A stretch of 64,000 nt of DNA from Dolichospermum sp. UHCC 0259 (GTDB taxonomy: Bacteria; Cyanobacteriota; Cyanobacteriia; Cyanobacteriales; Nostocaceae), in assembly GCF_009711935.1 (NCBI RefSeq), contig NZ_VIKX01000062.1:1-64000 (forward strand). The letters run 5' to 3'. A program made the position numbers and the translations under genes. A model generated the notes under the pieces. That model did not search any database. It saw nothing but the letters and a program-made list of their open reading frames with translations, and had not been told where the DNA came from. Numbering within the stretch: the first letter of the stretch is position 1; the number at the start of each line of letters is the position of its first letter. Below are positions 19,378-28,040 of the stretch, in pieces.

Positions 19378-20514
19378 ATGAAGCGACAAATTATACAATA
19401 TAAAGCAGAAGCACAAAATGTTAATTTAGATTGTTCGTTGTCTGGTTATGACTACGAACTTCCACCAGAACTAATTGCCCAAAACCCTGCCGTTCCTAGA
19501 GATAGTTCTAAGTTACTGGTGATCAATTCACCTGAAGCTGGTAAAATTATACCACCTCTACATCACATTTTCCGTGATTTATCGGAATTGCTGAAACCGG
19601 GTGATTTACTAGTGATGAATAATACAAAGGTTATTCCCGCTCGGTTATATGGCTGTAAGGATACAGGTGCGGAGGTGGAGGTGTTGCTGTTGGAGGAACG
19701 AGGACATAATTGCTGGTTGGCTTTGGTGAAACCCGGTAAGCGGTTTAAGGTGGGTAGTGAGATTATTTTTACAGCGGGAGAAGATGGGAATAAACAGGAA
19801 TTGAGGGCGACAGTTGTTGAGTCAGATCCAGAAACTGGGGGGCGCTTATTACAGTTTGATTTGCCTCCAGCAGTTCCTTTAGTACAGGTGTTAGGGAAGT
19901 TTGGACAGATTCCCCTACCGCCTTATATTACGGCTTCTACGGCGGCTGATGAACAGTATCAGACGGTGTATGCTCAAGAGCAGGGAGCGATCGCAGCCCC
20001 AACGGCAGGATTACATTTTACACCGGAATTACTAGAAAAACTGCGTAGTAATGGCATTAATCAAGCTTTTATTACTCTCCATGTTGGTATCGGTACTTTC
20101 CGCCCAGTAGAGGTAGAAGATGTCACTACCCACGCTATGCACGAGGAATGGATTGAAGTTCCCGCTGATACCGTTGAGCAAATTCGGGCTACTCAGGCTG
20201 CTGGGGGACGAATTATTGCGGTGGGAACAACAGCGGTAAGAGCTTTGGAAGGTGCGGCACAATCTGGGGATTTACAGCCCTTTGTCGGGAAGACAAACTT
20301 GTTTATTTATCCTGGGTATAAATGGCAGGTTGTGGAGGGGTTAATCACCAATTTTCATTTACCCCGTTCTAGTTTATTGATGCTGGTTAGTGCTTTAATT
20401 GGTAGAGAAAGACTATTGGATCTTTATCAGCAAGCAATTAGTTCTGAATATCGCTTTTACTCTTTTGGTGATGCTATGTTGATTTTACCAGAAGGGAAAA
20501 GTATTCAATTATGA
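19378..20514 (+). CDS. queA: tRNA preQ1(34) S-adenosylmethionine ribosyltransferase-isomerase
   Basis: QueA transfers and isomerises the ribosyl part of SAM onto preQ1 at tRNA position 34, giving epoxyqueuosine. The 378-residue protein carries the family motifs [67 protein letters not shown] and the C-terminal [17 protein letters not shown]. About 20 residues precede the usual start region (ATG 19378); the first conserved position is around residue 20, so the start could lie slightly downstream at an alternative codon. It is monocistronic, 66 bp ahead of a TPR gene. Confidence 0.97.
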   Translation: MKRQIIQYKAEAQNVNLDCSLSGYDYELPPELIAQNPAVPRDSSKLLVINSPEAGKIIPPLHHIFRDLSELLKPGDLLVMNNTKVIPARLYGCKDTGAEVEVLLLEERGHNCWLALVKPGKRFKVGSEIIFTAGEDGNKQELRATVVESDPETGGRLLQFDLPPAVPLVQVLGKFGQIPLPPYITASTAADEQYQTVYAQEQGAIAAPTAGLHFTPELLEKLRSNGINQAFITLHVGIGTFRPVEVEDVTTHAMHEEWIEVPADTVEQIRATQAAGGRIIAVGTTAVRALEGAAQSGDLQPFVGKTNLFIYPGYKWQVVEGLITNFHLPRSSLLMLVSALIGRERLLDLYQQAISSEYRFYSFGDAMLILPEGKSIQL

Positions 20515-20580
20515 ATTTTTGATGAAGTGATGGATAATCTAATTTAGATTGGATTCAGTATAACTAAAGGGTAGTGAGTC

Positions 20581-21711
20581 ATGTATCAAAAATGCCATAA
20601 ATCTCCGTCTTTTAACATAGCTAAGGCTACATACAAGCAGGTATTAACAAGTATCGTCTCTACTTCTTCCGTATTTTTAATCTTGACTTTACCTGCAATT
20701 ATTAATTCTCCCAACAGTCAGCTATCAGCAGCAGAAGTTGTTTCCCAAGATTTAGAAGCAGCGATATCTTTTCAACAGGGAGTGACATTTTATAATCGTC
20801 AAGATTTTCAAGGTTCAGAAATGGCTTTTCGTAAAGCCTTAGAGCGAGATCCTAATATTGGTGAAGCGCGAAATTATTTAGGGAATATTCTTTTACAACA
20901 AAATCGCTTAGATTTAGCTATCCAAGAATTTGGAGAAGCCATTAGATTAAATCCCAATTTGGGATCAGCTTATTATAATTTAGGTGTAGCCTTACAAAAA
21001 CAGGGACAAAAAGAAGCCGCTATTACAGCTTATCGTCAAGCTTTAGTTGTAACTCCCACATTGGCTGATGCTTATTATAATTTGGGAATTATATTCTATG
21101 AACAAGATCAGCGTCAAGATGCTATTTCTGCTTATGAACAAGCCATTAATTTAGATAGAAATCATCAAAATGCTTATTTCAATTTAGCAATTGTTCAACA
21201 ACAAGAAGGTCAAGTAGAATCGGCAATTACTGCTTATCGGGAAGTTTTAAAAATAAATCCTGAAAATTATGTAGCTTACAATAATTTAGGTAGTCTTTTA
21301 GTAAATCAAGGCAAAATTGCCGAAGCAATTAATATTTATAAAGCAGCAATTTTGCAAAACCCGAAAAACACCTCTGCTCACTATAATTTAGGAGTAGCCT
21401 TATATAATCAAGGTGTTTTTAACGAATCTGCTCAAGCATTAAGACGCGCTCGTCAACAGTATATAACGGAAGGAAATACTGAGCAAGTTGTCAAAACTGA
21501 ACAAATCATCCAGCAAATTGCCCAGATTTTAGCACCCAAAACAACACCTGTAAATCAACCCGGTAGCGCAACAGCAATTACTACTCCACCAGTTGAACAA
21601 GCGCCCGCAAGTCTTCCCCCTGTTGAAGATTTACCTGCAAATACTTCGACAACTGAGAAAACTACTGTACCGGATTCCACACCAAATAAGGAAATCACAA
21701 ATCCAAAATAA
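20581..21711 (+). CDS. Exported TPR-repeat protein
   Basis: This is a 376-residue protein with an N-terminal hydrophobic segment (about residues 20-40) that would act as a signal peptide or anchor, then seven or so consecutive 34-residue TPRs (about 55-300), each ending in the usual A-x-x-x-P pattern, and a Pro/Thr-rich tail (about 315-376). TPRs make a superhelical protein-binding surface. The tail looks disordered, as in cell-wall or periplasm-spanning linkers. The partner is unknown. It starts 66 bp after queA and may be co-transcribed with it. Confidence 0.85.
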   Translation: MYQKCHKSPSFNIAKATYKQVLTSIVSTSSVFLILTLPAIINSPNSQLSAAEVVSQDLEAAISFQQGVTFYNRQDFQGSEMAFRKALERDPNIGEARNYLGNILLQQNRLDLAIQEFGEAIRLNPNLGSAYYNLGVALQKQGQKEAAITAYRQALVVTPTLADAYYNLGIIFYEQDQRQDAISAYEQAINLDRNHQNAYFNLAIVQQQEGQVESAITAYREVLKINPENYVAYNNLGSLLVNQGKIAEAINIYKAAILQNPKNTSAHYNLGVALYNQGVFNESAQALRRARQQYITEGNTEQVVKTEQIIQQIAQILAPKTTPVNQPGSATAITTPPVEQAPASLPPVEDLPANTSTTEKTTVPDSTPNKEITNPK

Positions 21712-21735
21712 TTGGTAATTGGTAATTGGTAAAAT

Positions 21736-21779
21736 CTTACCCAGTCCCCAGTCCCCAGTCCCTAGTCCCCAATCCCTAT
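21736..21779. repeat. Short tandem repeat, CCCCAGT type
   Basis: Four or so degenerate heptamers (CCCAGTC, CCCAGTC, CCTAGTC, CCCAATC) fill the space between the TPR gene and the convergent ktrA-like gene. This is the classic STRR heptamer type of Nostocales. Confidence 0.85.
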
Positions 21780-22471
21780 ATTGGTAACCGATTAATATCT
21801 TTATTACAACCAATTACAACCATTGCAGAACCTTTTTCTAAACGTTTAGTTGGTTCGGGATTAATGATAAATTTACCATCATGACTGACAGCCAACATAT
21901 TTAAACCGTAGCGGTTACGCAGTTGAAGTTCAGCAATGGTTCTTCCATGAAATTCATCAGGGACAATTAACTCCACAATACTGTTATCTGGGTCAAGATC
22001 AAATCTTTCTAAAATTCCCGGTTTAGTGAGTGTTCGTGCTAAAGCACAACCAGCTTCATATTCTGGAAATACTACATGATCTGCGCCCACTCGTTGTAAT
22101 AATTTGCGGTGAACTTCACTAGAGGCTTTTGCAACTACGTGAGGTACACCACCTTCTTTGACATTTAAGGTAGTAATAACACTTTCTTGAACGTAGTTAC
22201 CAATAGCAACAATGACGGTATCAAATTCAAAAATTCCGGCTTCTTTCAGTGCTGCTGGTTCGGTTGAATCTAGTTGCAAAGCATGACCAACTATTTCTTC
22301 ATTCAAGGCTTCAGAAACCCGTTTTTCGTCAATATCGGTAGCTAACACTTGATAGCCTAAATTATGCAATGTTGAACAAACAGAACGACCAAAACGACCT
22401 AATCCAATGACAGCAAATTGTTGGTTATCTTTACGTAAACTGCGAAGAAATTTTAATGATGAAAGGTTCAT
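21776..22471 (-). CDS. ktrA: KtrA/TrkA-type regulatory subunit of a potassium transporter
   Basis: This is a 231-residue cytosolic RCK protein that binds nucleotide and gates a K+ channel-like partner. The Rossmann motif VIGLGRFGRSV is near residues 20-30, followed by DIDEKRV and DSTEPAALKEAGI; a C-terminal RCK_C domain (about 145-225) has the LRNRYGLNMLAV pattern. It lies 27 bp downstream of the membrane-subunit gene in the same direction, a two-gene operon. By analogy with cyanobacterial Ktr systems it serves Na+-dependent K+ uptake and osmotic adaptation. KtrE is not adjacent. Confidence 0.9.
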   Translation of the reverse strand: MNLSSLKFLRSLRKDNQQFAVIGLGRFGRSVCSTLHNLGYQVLATDIDEKRVSEALNEEIVGHALQLDSTEPAALKEAGIFEFDTVIVAIGNYVQESVITTLNVKEGGVPHVVAKASSEVHRKLLQRVGADHVVFPEYEAGCALARTLTKPGILERFDLDPDNSIVELIVPDEFHGRTIAELQLRNRYGLNMLAVSHDGKFIINPEPTKRLEKGSAMVVIGCNKDINRLPI

Positions 22472-22498
22472 AATTTTATTGGTAATTGGTAATGGGGA

Positions 22499-23854
22499 TT
22501 ATCCAACAAGGAGATTTTCTTCGGGATAGTGAATTCTGGTAGGACGAGGATCACCTAAGATAGATGACATCAATAATAAAATACCAACGCGACCAATATA
22601 CATGGTGAGAATTAAAATTAATTTGGCTGCGGTAGAAACAGTAGCGGTAATTCCTGTGGAAAGTCCGACTGTACCAAAGGCTGATACTACTTCAAAAAGA
22701 ATTTGAATAAAAGCCAACGTGGGGTCAGTAATACTAATTAAAACCGTTGCAACAATCACTGTTGCTAGTGAACCAAACACTACCCCCACAGCTTTTAAAA
22801 TTAAAGAGATGGCAATTTTACGATTATATAATAATACCTCTTCTTTGCCTTGGAGAATTGCCTTTGTACAACTGGTAATAACTCGTAGAGTAGTGGTTTT
22901 TATTCCTCCTCCTGTACCTCCAGGACTTGCACCAATAAACATGAGGGCAATCATAATAAATAATCCGGCATTAGTCATTTTTCCAATGTCAATGCTATTA
23001 AAACCAGCGGTTCTGGTGCTGACTGATTGAAACCAAGCTGCTAATATTTTGTCAAATAAATTTAGTTGTCCAAAGGTGCTATCGTTTCTAACTTCTATAA
23101 AGAAAAGAGCAATTGTTCCTAATACCAATAATATTAAAGTTGTGCTAGTTGCAACTTTGAAATCCAGGGAAAATATTAAACAACTTGTTTTTTTAATGAT
23201 CCGATTACTCTGATAACCAAAACTATCGCGCAACCAAAGATACATATCCAAAATTACCTGATAACCAATACCTCCAAAGATGATTAAACAGCCAATTGTT
23301 ACAATCACTAAAGGAGAAGATTGATAACCAATTAAACTGTCTTTGAATAAACTAAATCCAGCATTATTCCAAGCACTAACACTATGAAAAATTGCTAACC
23401 AAGTTCCTTCTTGCCAACCTTTTTCGGGAACAAAGGCTATCATTAATAAAAATACTCCCGTGAGTTCAAACAATAAGGTTGTTGCAATAATAGAACGGAT
23501 AATTTGAGTGCTTCCACTCATGCCTGGACGGTCTAAAGCTTGTTGAATTGCTACTTTTTGTCTCAGGTCAAATTTTCTGCCAATTAATAATATTAAAAAT
23601 GTGGTAGTTGTCATATAACCCAAACCCCCAATTTGCGCTAATAAGACAATAAACAACTGACCTAAAAATGAAAAATCAGTACCAGTATCCACTACGGCTA
23701 AACCTGTGACGCAAACCGCCGAAGTTGAAGTAAAGAGGGCAACAATTGGGTCATTCCAATTACCATTACCAGTAGAGAAAGGCATTGTCAAGAGAATTGC
23801 TCCCAAGAGAATGACAGCGACAAATCCCAAACAAATTGTCCGCGCAACAGTCAT
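22499..23854 (-). CDS. ktrB: KtrB/TrkH-type potassium uptake membrane subunit
   Basis: This 451-residue integral membrane protein has the four-fold M1-P-M2 layout of the SKT superfamily. Selectivity-loop regions are visible as TSTSAVCVTGLAVVDTG, SVSAWNNAGFSL, SVSTRTAGFNSID and VVSAFGTVGLSTG, each with the conserved glycine. The intramembrane gate between M2C1 and M2C2 is rich in small residues (GASPGGTGGGIKTTT). It is the first gene of the ktrBA pair. The length matches KtrB rather than the longer TrkH. Confidence 0.92.
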   Translation of the reverse strand: MTVARTICLGFVAVILLGAILLTMPFSTGNGNWNDPIVALFTSTSAVCVTGLAVVDTGTDFSFLGQLFIVLLAQIGGLGYMTTTTFLILLIGRKFDLRQKVAIQQALDRPGMSGSTQIIRSIIATTLLFELTGVFLLMIAFVPEKGWQEGTWLAIFHSVSAWNNAGFSLFKDSLIGYQSSPLVIVTIGCLIIFGGIGYQVILDMYLWLRDSFGYQSNRIIKKTSCLIFSLDFKVATSTTLILLVLGTIALFFIEVRNDSTFGQLNLFDKILAAWFQSVSTRTAGFNSIDIGKMTNAGLFIMIALMFIGASPGGTGGGIKTTTLRVITSCTKAILQGKEEVLLYNRKIAISLILKAVGVVFGSLATVIVATVLISITDPTLAFIQILFEVVSAFGTVGLSTGITATVSTAAKLILILTMYIGRVGILLLMSSILGDPRPTRIHYPEENLLVG

Positions 23855-24035
23855 AAGTCATTAACCATGAAAAATAAATAAACTTTGTGCCGTTAGGCTA
23901 TTTTGATATCTTCGCAAGGTAGAATTAATGAGTTATTCCCAGGCAGAAAAATATCCCTATCTAATTAGAAACATAGATGGTAGCCTATGAATAAGTTTTT
24001 TTTCAATTTCCTGTCATCTTTTTATTACTAAATTA

Positions 24036-24890
24036 ATGAGTCAAATACTTTACAAACAAATTCAGGAATTTTACGATGCTTCCTCCAGTTTGTGGGAACA
24101 GATTTGGGGGGAACATATGCACCATGGTTATTATGGTGTAGATGGTAAACAGGTGAAAGAACGCCGTCAGGCACAAATTGATTTAATTGAAGAATTGTTA
24201 AAATGGGCTGATGTTAAGGGTGCCGAAAATATTCTTGATGTCGGCTGTGGAATCGGTGGTAGTTCTTTATACTTAGCTGAGAAGTTTGGGGCAAATGCTA
24301 CGGGAATTACATTGAGTCCTGTACAAGCCGCTAGAGCGACAGAAAGGTCTTTGGCAATGAATTTGAGTCAAAAAACTAGATTCATGGTTGCCAACGCTCA
24401 GGAAATGCCTTTTGAGGATAACTCTTTTGATTTGGTTTGGTCACTGGAAAGCGGTGAACATATGCCAGATAAAACTAAGTTTTTGCAAGAATGCGATCGC
24501 GTATTAAAGCCCGGTGGAACTTTAATTATGGTGACATGGTGTCATCGGAATACGGATAAGTCACCGCTGACAACGGATGAGAAAAAGCACTTAGAAGATA
24601 TTTATCGAGTCTATTGTTTACCTTATGTTATCTCTTTAGCGGAGTATGAAGCGATCGCTTGGCAATTACCATTAAATAATATTCGCACGGCTGATTGGTC
24701 AACCGCTGTTGCTCCTTTTTGGAATGTTGTCATTGATTCGGCTTTTACACCCCAAGCATTTATCGGTTTATTAATGGCTGGTTGGACTACAATTCAGGGG
24801 GCATTATCTTTAGGTTTAATGCGTCGAGGTTATGAAACTGGATTAGTTAGATTTGGATTATTACGAGGAACAAAATCAAGCAGTAGGTAG
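24036..24890 (+). CDS. Gamma-tocopherol methyltransferase-like SAM methyltransferase
   Basis: This 284-residue class I methyltransferase has SAM motif I ILDVGCGIGGSS (about residues 68-79), a conserved GEHMHHGYYG before it and LVWSLESGEHMPDK after it. These features, including the GEHMHHGYY block, are those of tocopherol C-methyltransferases (VTE4/Slr0089 group), which convert gamma- to alpha-tocopherol. There is no plastid-type transit peptide. The next gene downstream is homogentisate phytyltransferase, which supports the pathway assignment, although a hairpin repeat and a 120-bp MITE separate them. Related quinone methyltransferases remain a possible alternative. Confidence 0.82.
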   Translation: MSQILYKQIQEFYDASSSLWEQIWGEHMHHGYYGVDGKQVKERRQAQIDLIEELLKWADVKGAENILDVGCGIGGSSLYLAEKFGANATGITLSPVQAARATERSLAMNLSQKTRFMVANAQEMPFEDNSFDLVWSLESGEHMPDKTKFLQECDRVLKPGGTLIMVTWCHRNTDKSPLTTDEKKHLEDIYRVYCLPYVISLAEYEAIAWQLPLNNIRTADWSTAVAPFWNVVIDSAFTPQAFIGLLMAGWTTIQGALSLGLMRRGYETGLVRFGLLRGTKSSSR

Positions 24891-24909
24891 GGGCGCAGGG
24901 CCTGCGCCC
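24891..24909. repeat. Palindromic hairpin GGGCGCAGG/CCTGCGCCC, copy 1
   Basis: This is a perfect 9-bp stem, just after the methyltransferase stop codon. The same hairpin follows minE at 53749-53767. It is a dispersed GC-rich repeat that could stabilise or end transcripts. Confidence 0.75.
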
Positions 24910-24972
24910 ATTCAGGAGTCAGGAGTAAAAGCCTTGTATGGCATAGCTTTTTGAGCAAGTTTTTACCTCATA

Positions 24973-25092
24973 TATACTAAAAACGGTTGAGACATGGACT
25001 TTTATAGAATCACGAAAACCCCAGATTTATAGGGGTTTAGCACTGCTAAACCCCTACCCGAAGAATCAAGTAATTAAGCCGTGTTGAGTATA
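24973..25092. mobile_element. 120-bp MITE (TATACTmAAmACGGTT family), copy 1
   Basis: The ends TATACTAAAAACGGTT and, on the other strand, TATACTCAACACGGCT form terminal inverted repeats. The centre holds a strong stem (TAGGGGTTTAGCA/TGCTAAACCCCTA). A second copy of exactly the same length lies at 29525-29644, with high identity by eye. No coding capacity. Confidence 0.85.
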
Positions 25093-25150
25093 GCTGCAAT
25101 ATGTTGTAAGTTCAACTCTTTCAGATGGTGCAAACAAAAAAGAACAAAAG

Positions 25151-26092
25151 ATGAATCAATTTTATCAACAAAATTCGGCTATTGCTCCAAAAAGTTGGTT
25201 TTATTCTTTTTGGAAATTTTCCCGTCCCCATACAATTATGGGAACAACTTTGAGTGTTTTGGGTTTATATTTAATTACCCTGGGTGTCACTTCCACAAAT
25301 TTTTCTAGTTTGCATATTAGTCAAATTTTAGCAACATGGATTGCTTGCATCTGTGGCAATATTTATATTGTTGGTTTGAACCAATTAGAAGATATTGACA
25401 TTGATAAAATCAATAAACCTGATTTACCTTTAGCGTCGGGAGAATTTACCAGAGGACAAGGACAATTAATCGTCATTATTACTGGTATTGTCGCTTTGGC
25501 TTTAGCATGGCTAACTGGACCATTTTTAATGGGAATGGTAACAATAAGTTTAGCAATTGGTACGGCTTATTCTTTACCACCAATTCGCTTAAAACAGTTT
25601 CCTTTTTGGGCTGCCTTGTGTATTTTTTCGGTACGGGGAACTATTGTTAATTTAGGTTTATTTTTGCATTTTAGCTGGGTATTGCAAAGAAGCCAAGGGA
25701 TTCCGGGGGCAGTTTGGGCTTTAACAGTGTTTATCTTGGTATTTACATTTGCGATCGCTATCTTCAAAGACATTCCTGATATGGAAGGCGATAGATTTTA
25801 CAATATCACAACTTTTACCCTCCAACTCGGACAACAAAAAGTATTTAATCTCGCACTTTGGGTATTAACAATCTGTTATGTAGGCATGATTTTAGTAGCC
25901 TTATTCAATCTTGCGGAAGTCAATACTATCTTCATCTTAATCACCCATATAGTAGCTTTAATTGTCATGTGGTGGCAAGGTGCAGGAGTTGATTTACAAG
26001 ACAAACAAGCCATTACTAATTTCTATCAATTTATCTGGAAATTGTTTTTCATTGAATACCTAATTTTTCCCGTCTCCTGTTTATTAGCTTAA
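25151..26092 (+). CDS. Homogentisate phytyltransferase
   Basis: This is a UbiA-superfamily membrane prenyltransferase of 313 residues that condenses homogentisate with phytyl diphosphate, the committed step of tocopherol synthesis (Slr1736/VTE2 type). The first Asp motif NQLEDIDIDKINKPDLPLASGE (about residues 77-98, split here as NQLEDIDIDKIN and KPDLPLASGE) and the second motif FKDIPDMEGDR (about 206-216) are both intact, and eight or nine membrane helices can be traced. The start ATG 25151 lies 58 bp after a MITE. It is followed after 4 bp by a TPR gene, so those two are likely co-transcribed. Confidence 0.92.
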   Translation: MNQFYQQNSAIAPKSWFYSFWKFSRPHTIMGTTLSVLGLYLITLGVTSTNFSSLHISQILATWIACICGNIYIVGLNQLEDIDIDKINKPDLPLASGEFTRGQGQLIVIITGIVALALAWLTGPFLMGMVTISLAIGTAYSLPPIRLKQFPFWAALCIFSVRGTIVNLGLFLHFSWVLQRSQGIPGAVWALTVFILVFTFAIAIFKDIPDMEGDRFYNITTFTLQLGQQKVFNLALWVLTICYVGMILVALFNLAEVNTIFILITHIVALIVMWWQGAGVDLQDKQAITNFYQFIWKLFFIEYLIFPVSCLLA

Positions 26093-26096
26093 ACTC

Positions 26097-26558
26097 ATGT
26101 TAGAAACATTTCCTACTTCCAATCTAATCGCCATTTCTGTAGTTATTTTTGGTCTTGCCATTCTTGGTTATTTGAGTATCAAAACATTGATTACCTCCAA
26201 CTTATTCCAAAAAGGCATCAACTTTTATCAAGCCAAAGATTTTGAAAATGCCGAAATAGTCTTGAGAAAAGTTATTGCTATCAACTCTACCAATGATATG
26301 GTACGTTTGTTATTAGGAGATATTTTAAATCAGAAAGGACAAATTACCGAAGCAAAAGCATTATTCTGTGAAGTAATTGATAGCAGTCCTAAAAATCCCG
26401 ATGCTTATTTACGTTTAGCCAACATTCTCATGCAGGAACAACAGGAAGTAGAAGCGAAAGCTAATTTAGTTCAAGCAAAAGAATTATTACAAAAACAGCG
26501 TCAACCAGAAAGAGCGAAAAAGGTCAGCCTGTTGTTAGATAAAATGTCTAAACTGTGA
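26097..26558 (+). CDS. Membrane-anchored TPR protein
   Basis: This 153-residue protein has one N-terminal membrane helix (LIAISVVIFGLAILGYLSI) and two to three TPR-like repeats (about residues 35-140; FYQAKDFENAEIVLRKVIAINSTND, read as two adjacent blocks). It begins 4 bp after the phytyltransferase stop, so translational coupling is likely. A role in assembling membrane enzymes is conceivable but not shown. The partner is unknown. Confidence 0.75.
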   Translation: MLETFPTSNLIAISVVIFGLAILGYLSIKTLITSNLFQKGINFYQAKDFENAEIVLRKVIAINSTNDMVRLLLGDILNQKGQITEAKALFCEVIDSSPKNPDAYLRLANILMQEQQEVEAKANLVQAKELLQKQRQPERAKKVSLLLDKMSKL

Positions 26559-26572
26559 TTTTTTAACAACAA

Positions 26573-26603
26573 GATCCCCGACTTCTTTGAGAAGTCGGGG
26601 ATC
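26573..26603 (+). terminator. Hairpin GATCCCCGACTTCTT, copy 3, after the TPR gene
   Basis: This palindrome is nearly identical to 16198-16230. It lies 15 bp after the TPR stop codon, but the following sequence (TGACC) has no T run, so it is more likely a dispersed repeat or RNA stabiliser than a classical terminator. Confidence 0.55.
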
Positions 26604-26699
26604 TGACCTACCTCCCCAGAAGAAATAGGCAGTAGGAAGAAATCCGGGTGTTCTGGTAAGATGAGTGAACCGTTTAATTGATTTTTCAGGAGTTAAAGA

Positions 26700-27410
26700 A
26701 TGTCCATACCAGCAGATCCAGTTAAATTGATGAAGCAAGAAGTTGGTAAAGCCGCCGCCAATTTAGTAAAATCCGGTTCTATCGTTGGTTTGGGGACAGG
26801 TTCAACCACAGCTTACACCATTCAATATTTAGGAGAACGCCTCAAATCCGGGGAACTCAAAGATATTGTCGGTATCCCCACCTCATTTCAATCAGAAGTA
26901 TTAGCAAAAGAGTATGGCGTTCCTCTCACCACTTTAGACGCTGTAGACCATATTGATATCGCTATAGATGGGGCAGATGAAGTAGATCCCCATAAAAACT
27001 TGATTAAGGGTGGTGGTGCTGCACATACCCGCGAAAAAGTTGTAGATTACCTAGCAAAGCAATTTATTGTTGTTGTTGATGGTGGTAAATTAGTAGAGCG
27101 CTTAGGTTCTAGTTTCGCTGTACCAGTTGAAGTTATCCCTATGGCTATCACCCCCGTCACCAATGCCATTAAAGCACTTGGTGGTAAGCCAGAACTACGC
27201 ATGGGTGTAAAAAAAGCAGGACCTGTAATCACCGACCAAGGTAACATGGTTTTAGATGTCACCTTCGATAGCATAGATGACCCTGTAAACCTAGAAAAAA
27301 CACTGAATAATATCCCCGGTGTTCTGGAAAATGGCATTTTCGTCAATTGTGCAGATATCGTTCTTGTTGGTGAAGTTATTGACGGTAAACCTGTAGTTAG
27401 ACAACTTTAG
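26700..27410 (+). CDS. rpiA: Ribose-5-phosphate isomerase A
   Basis: This 236-residue enzyme interconverts ribose 5-phosphate and ribulose 5-phosphate in the Calvin and pentose phosphate cycles. Family motifs are all present: [13 protein letters not shown] (phosphate loop, about residues 28-40), [27 protein letters not shown] (catalytic Asp and Lys; here in blocks [16 protein letters not shown] and AHTREK) and the C-terminal [11 protein letters not shown]. The length is standard. The ATG follows CAGGAGTTAAAGA, a good ribosome-binding site. It is monocistronic. Confidence 0.97.
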   Translation: MSIPADPVKLMKQEVGKAAANLVKSGSIVGLGTGSTTAYTIQYLGERLKSGELKDIVGIPTSFQSEVLAKEYGVPLTTLDAVDHIDIAIDGADEVDPHKNLIKGGGAAHTREKVVDYLAKQFIVVVDGGKLVERLGSSFAVPVEVIPMAITPVTNAIKALGGKPELRMGVKKAGPVITDQGNMVLDVTFDSIDDPVNLEKTLNNIPGVLENGIFVNCADIVLVGEVIDGKPVVRQL

Positions 27411-28040
27411 ATTATTCCCTAATCACATAGATAACCAGTTAGGAAAAAGGAGACAAGAGGAAGAAAAGGAACTCTTTTCTCATTACCTTTTTCCCAACCC
27501 AAATTCAGTATAATTTTACACATACATAATTGTAGATCACTTTTTTGTCAAAATCAGAATGACCAGGATTTTAGCTATAACTTTTACACCGCTTAAATCA
27601 AGAATTTCTTTGAGAATTTTTAATGAGTAAGTATAGCCTTTTTAAGGCTGAGAACCCATCTACAGCACAGTGGAAATAGAAGCATAGCTTAGTTGGAGAT
27701 TCTTGTTTTACCGCCAGAGTAATGTTGTATGACTACTTAGTATAATTTAATATTAAATTAATTCTCATCTTGCCATATTGAAAACCAAAGTCTAGTGATA
27801 TACAGCAATTTCCAATCATATAAGGTAAATTATAGCCCCCTCATCACTTGCGGGGAGGGGGTTGGGGGTGGGGTTCTTGTTCCGGGTTTGATGACAATTT
27901 GCTGTAAATCTCAACTATTGAGGCATACTATTCTTGGGGTACATATCTAGCTTTGAGCCAAAAGACAACCAGAAATGTAGAGACGTTTCCGCTAAATACC
28001 AGTAAATATCATCATCAACCGACTATTAAAAGAGTTTAAA
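27411..28040. other. Intergenic stretch with a TACAGCAA inverted-repeat element
   Basis: I see no gene in these 630 bp. A 105-bp element at 27802-27906 has ends TACAGCAATTT and AAATTTGCTGTA-like in inverted orientation and an internal GGGGAGGGGGTTGGGGGTGGGG purine block (read in parts). There is also a loose copy of the CAGGATTT-type repeat near 27560-27575. Confidence 0.55.
27802..27906. repeat. Inverted-repeat element with G-rich core
   Basis: The terminal TACAGCAA and TTGCTGTA are inverted repeats about 105 bp apart. The core has clusters of four and five G (about 27852-27882) that could form a G-quadruplex-like structure. Such elements are common in filamentous cyanobacteria. Confidence 0.65.

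Noticed and set aside
25081-25308. 75-residue frame in the phytyltransferase region
   Set aside because: It overlaps the 120-bp MITE and the true start of the phytyltransferase gene in another frame.
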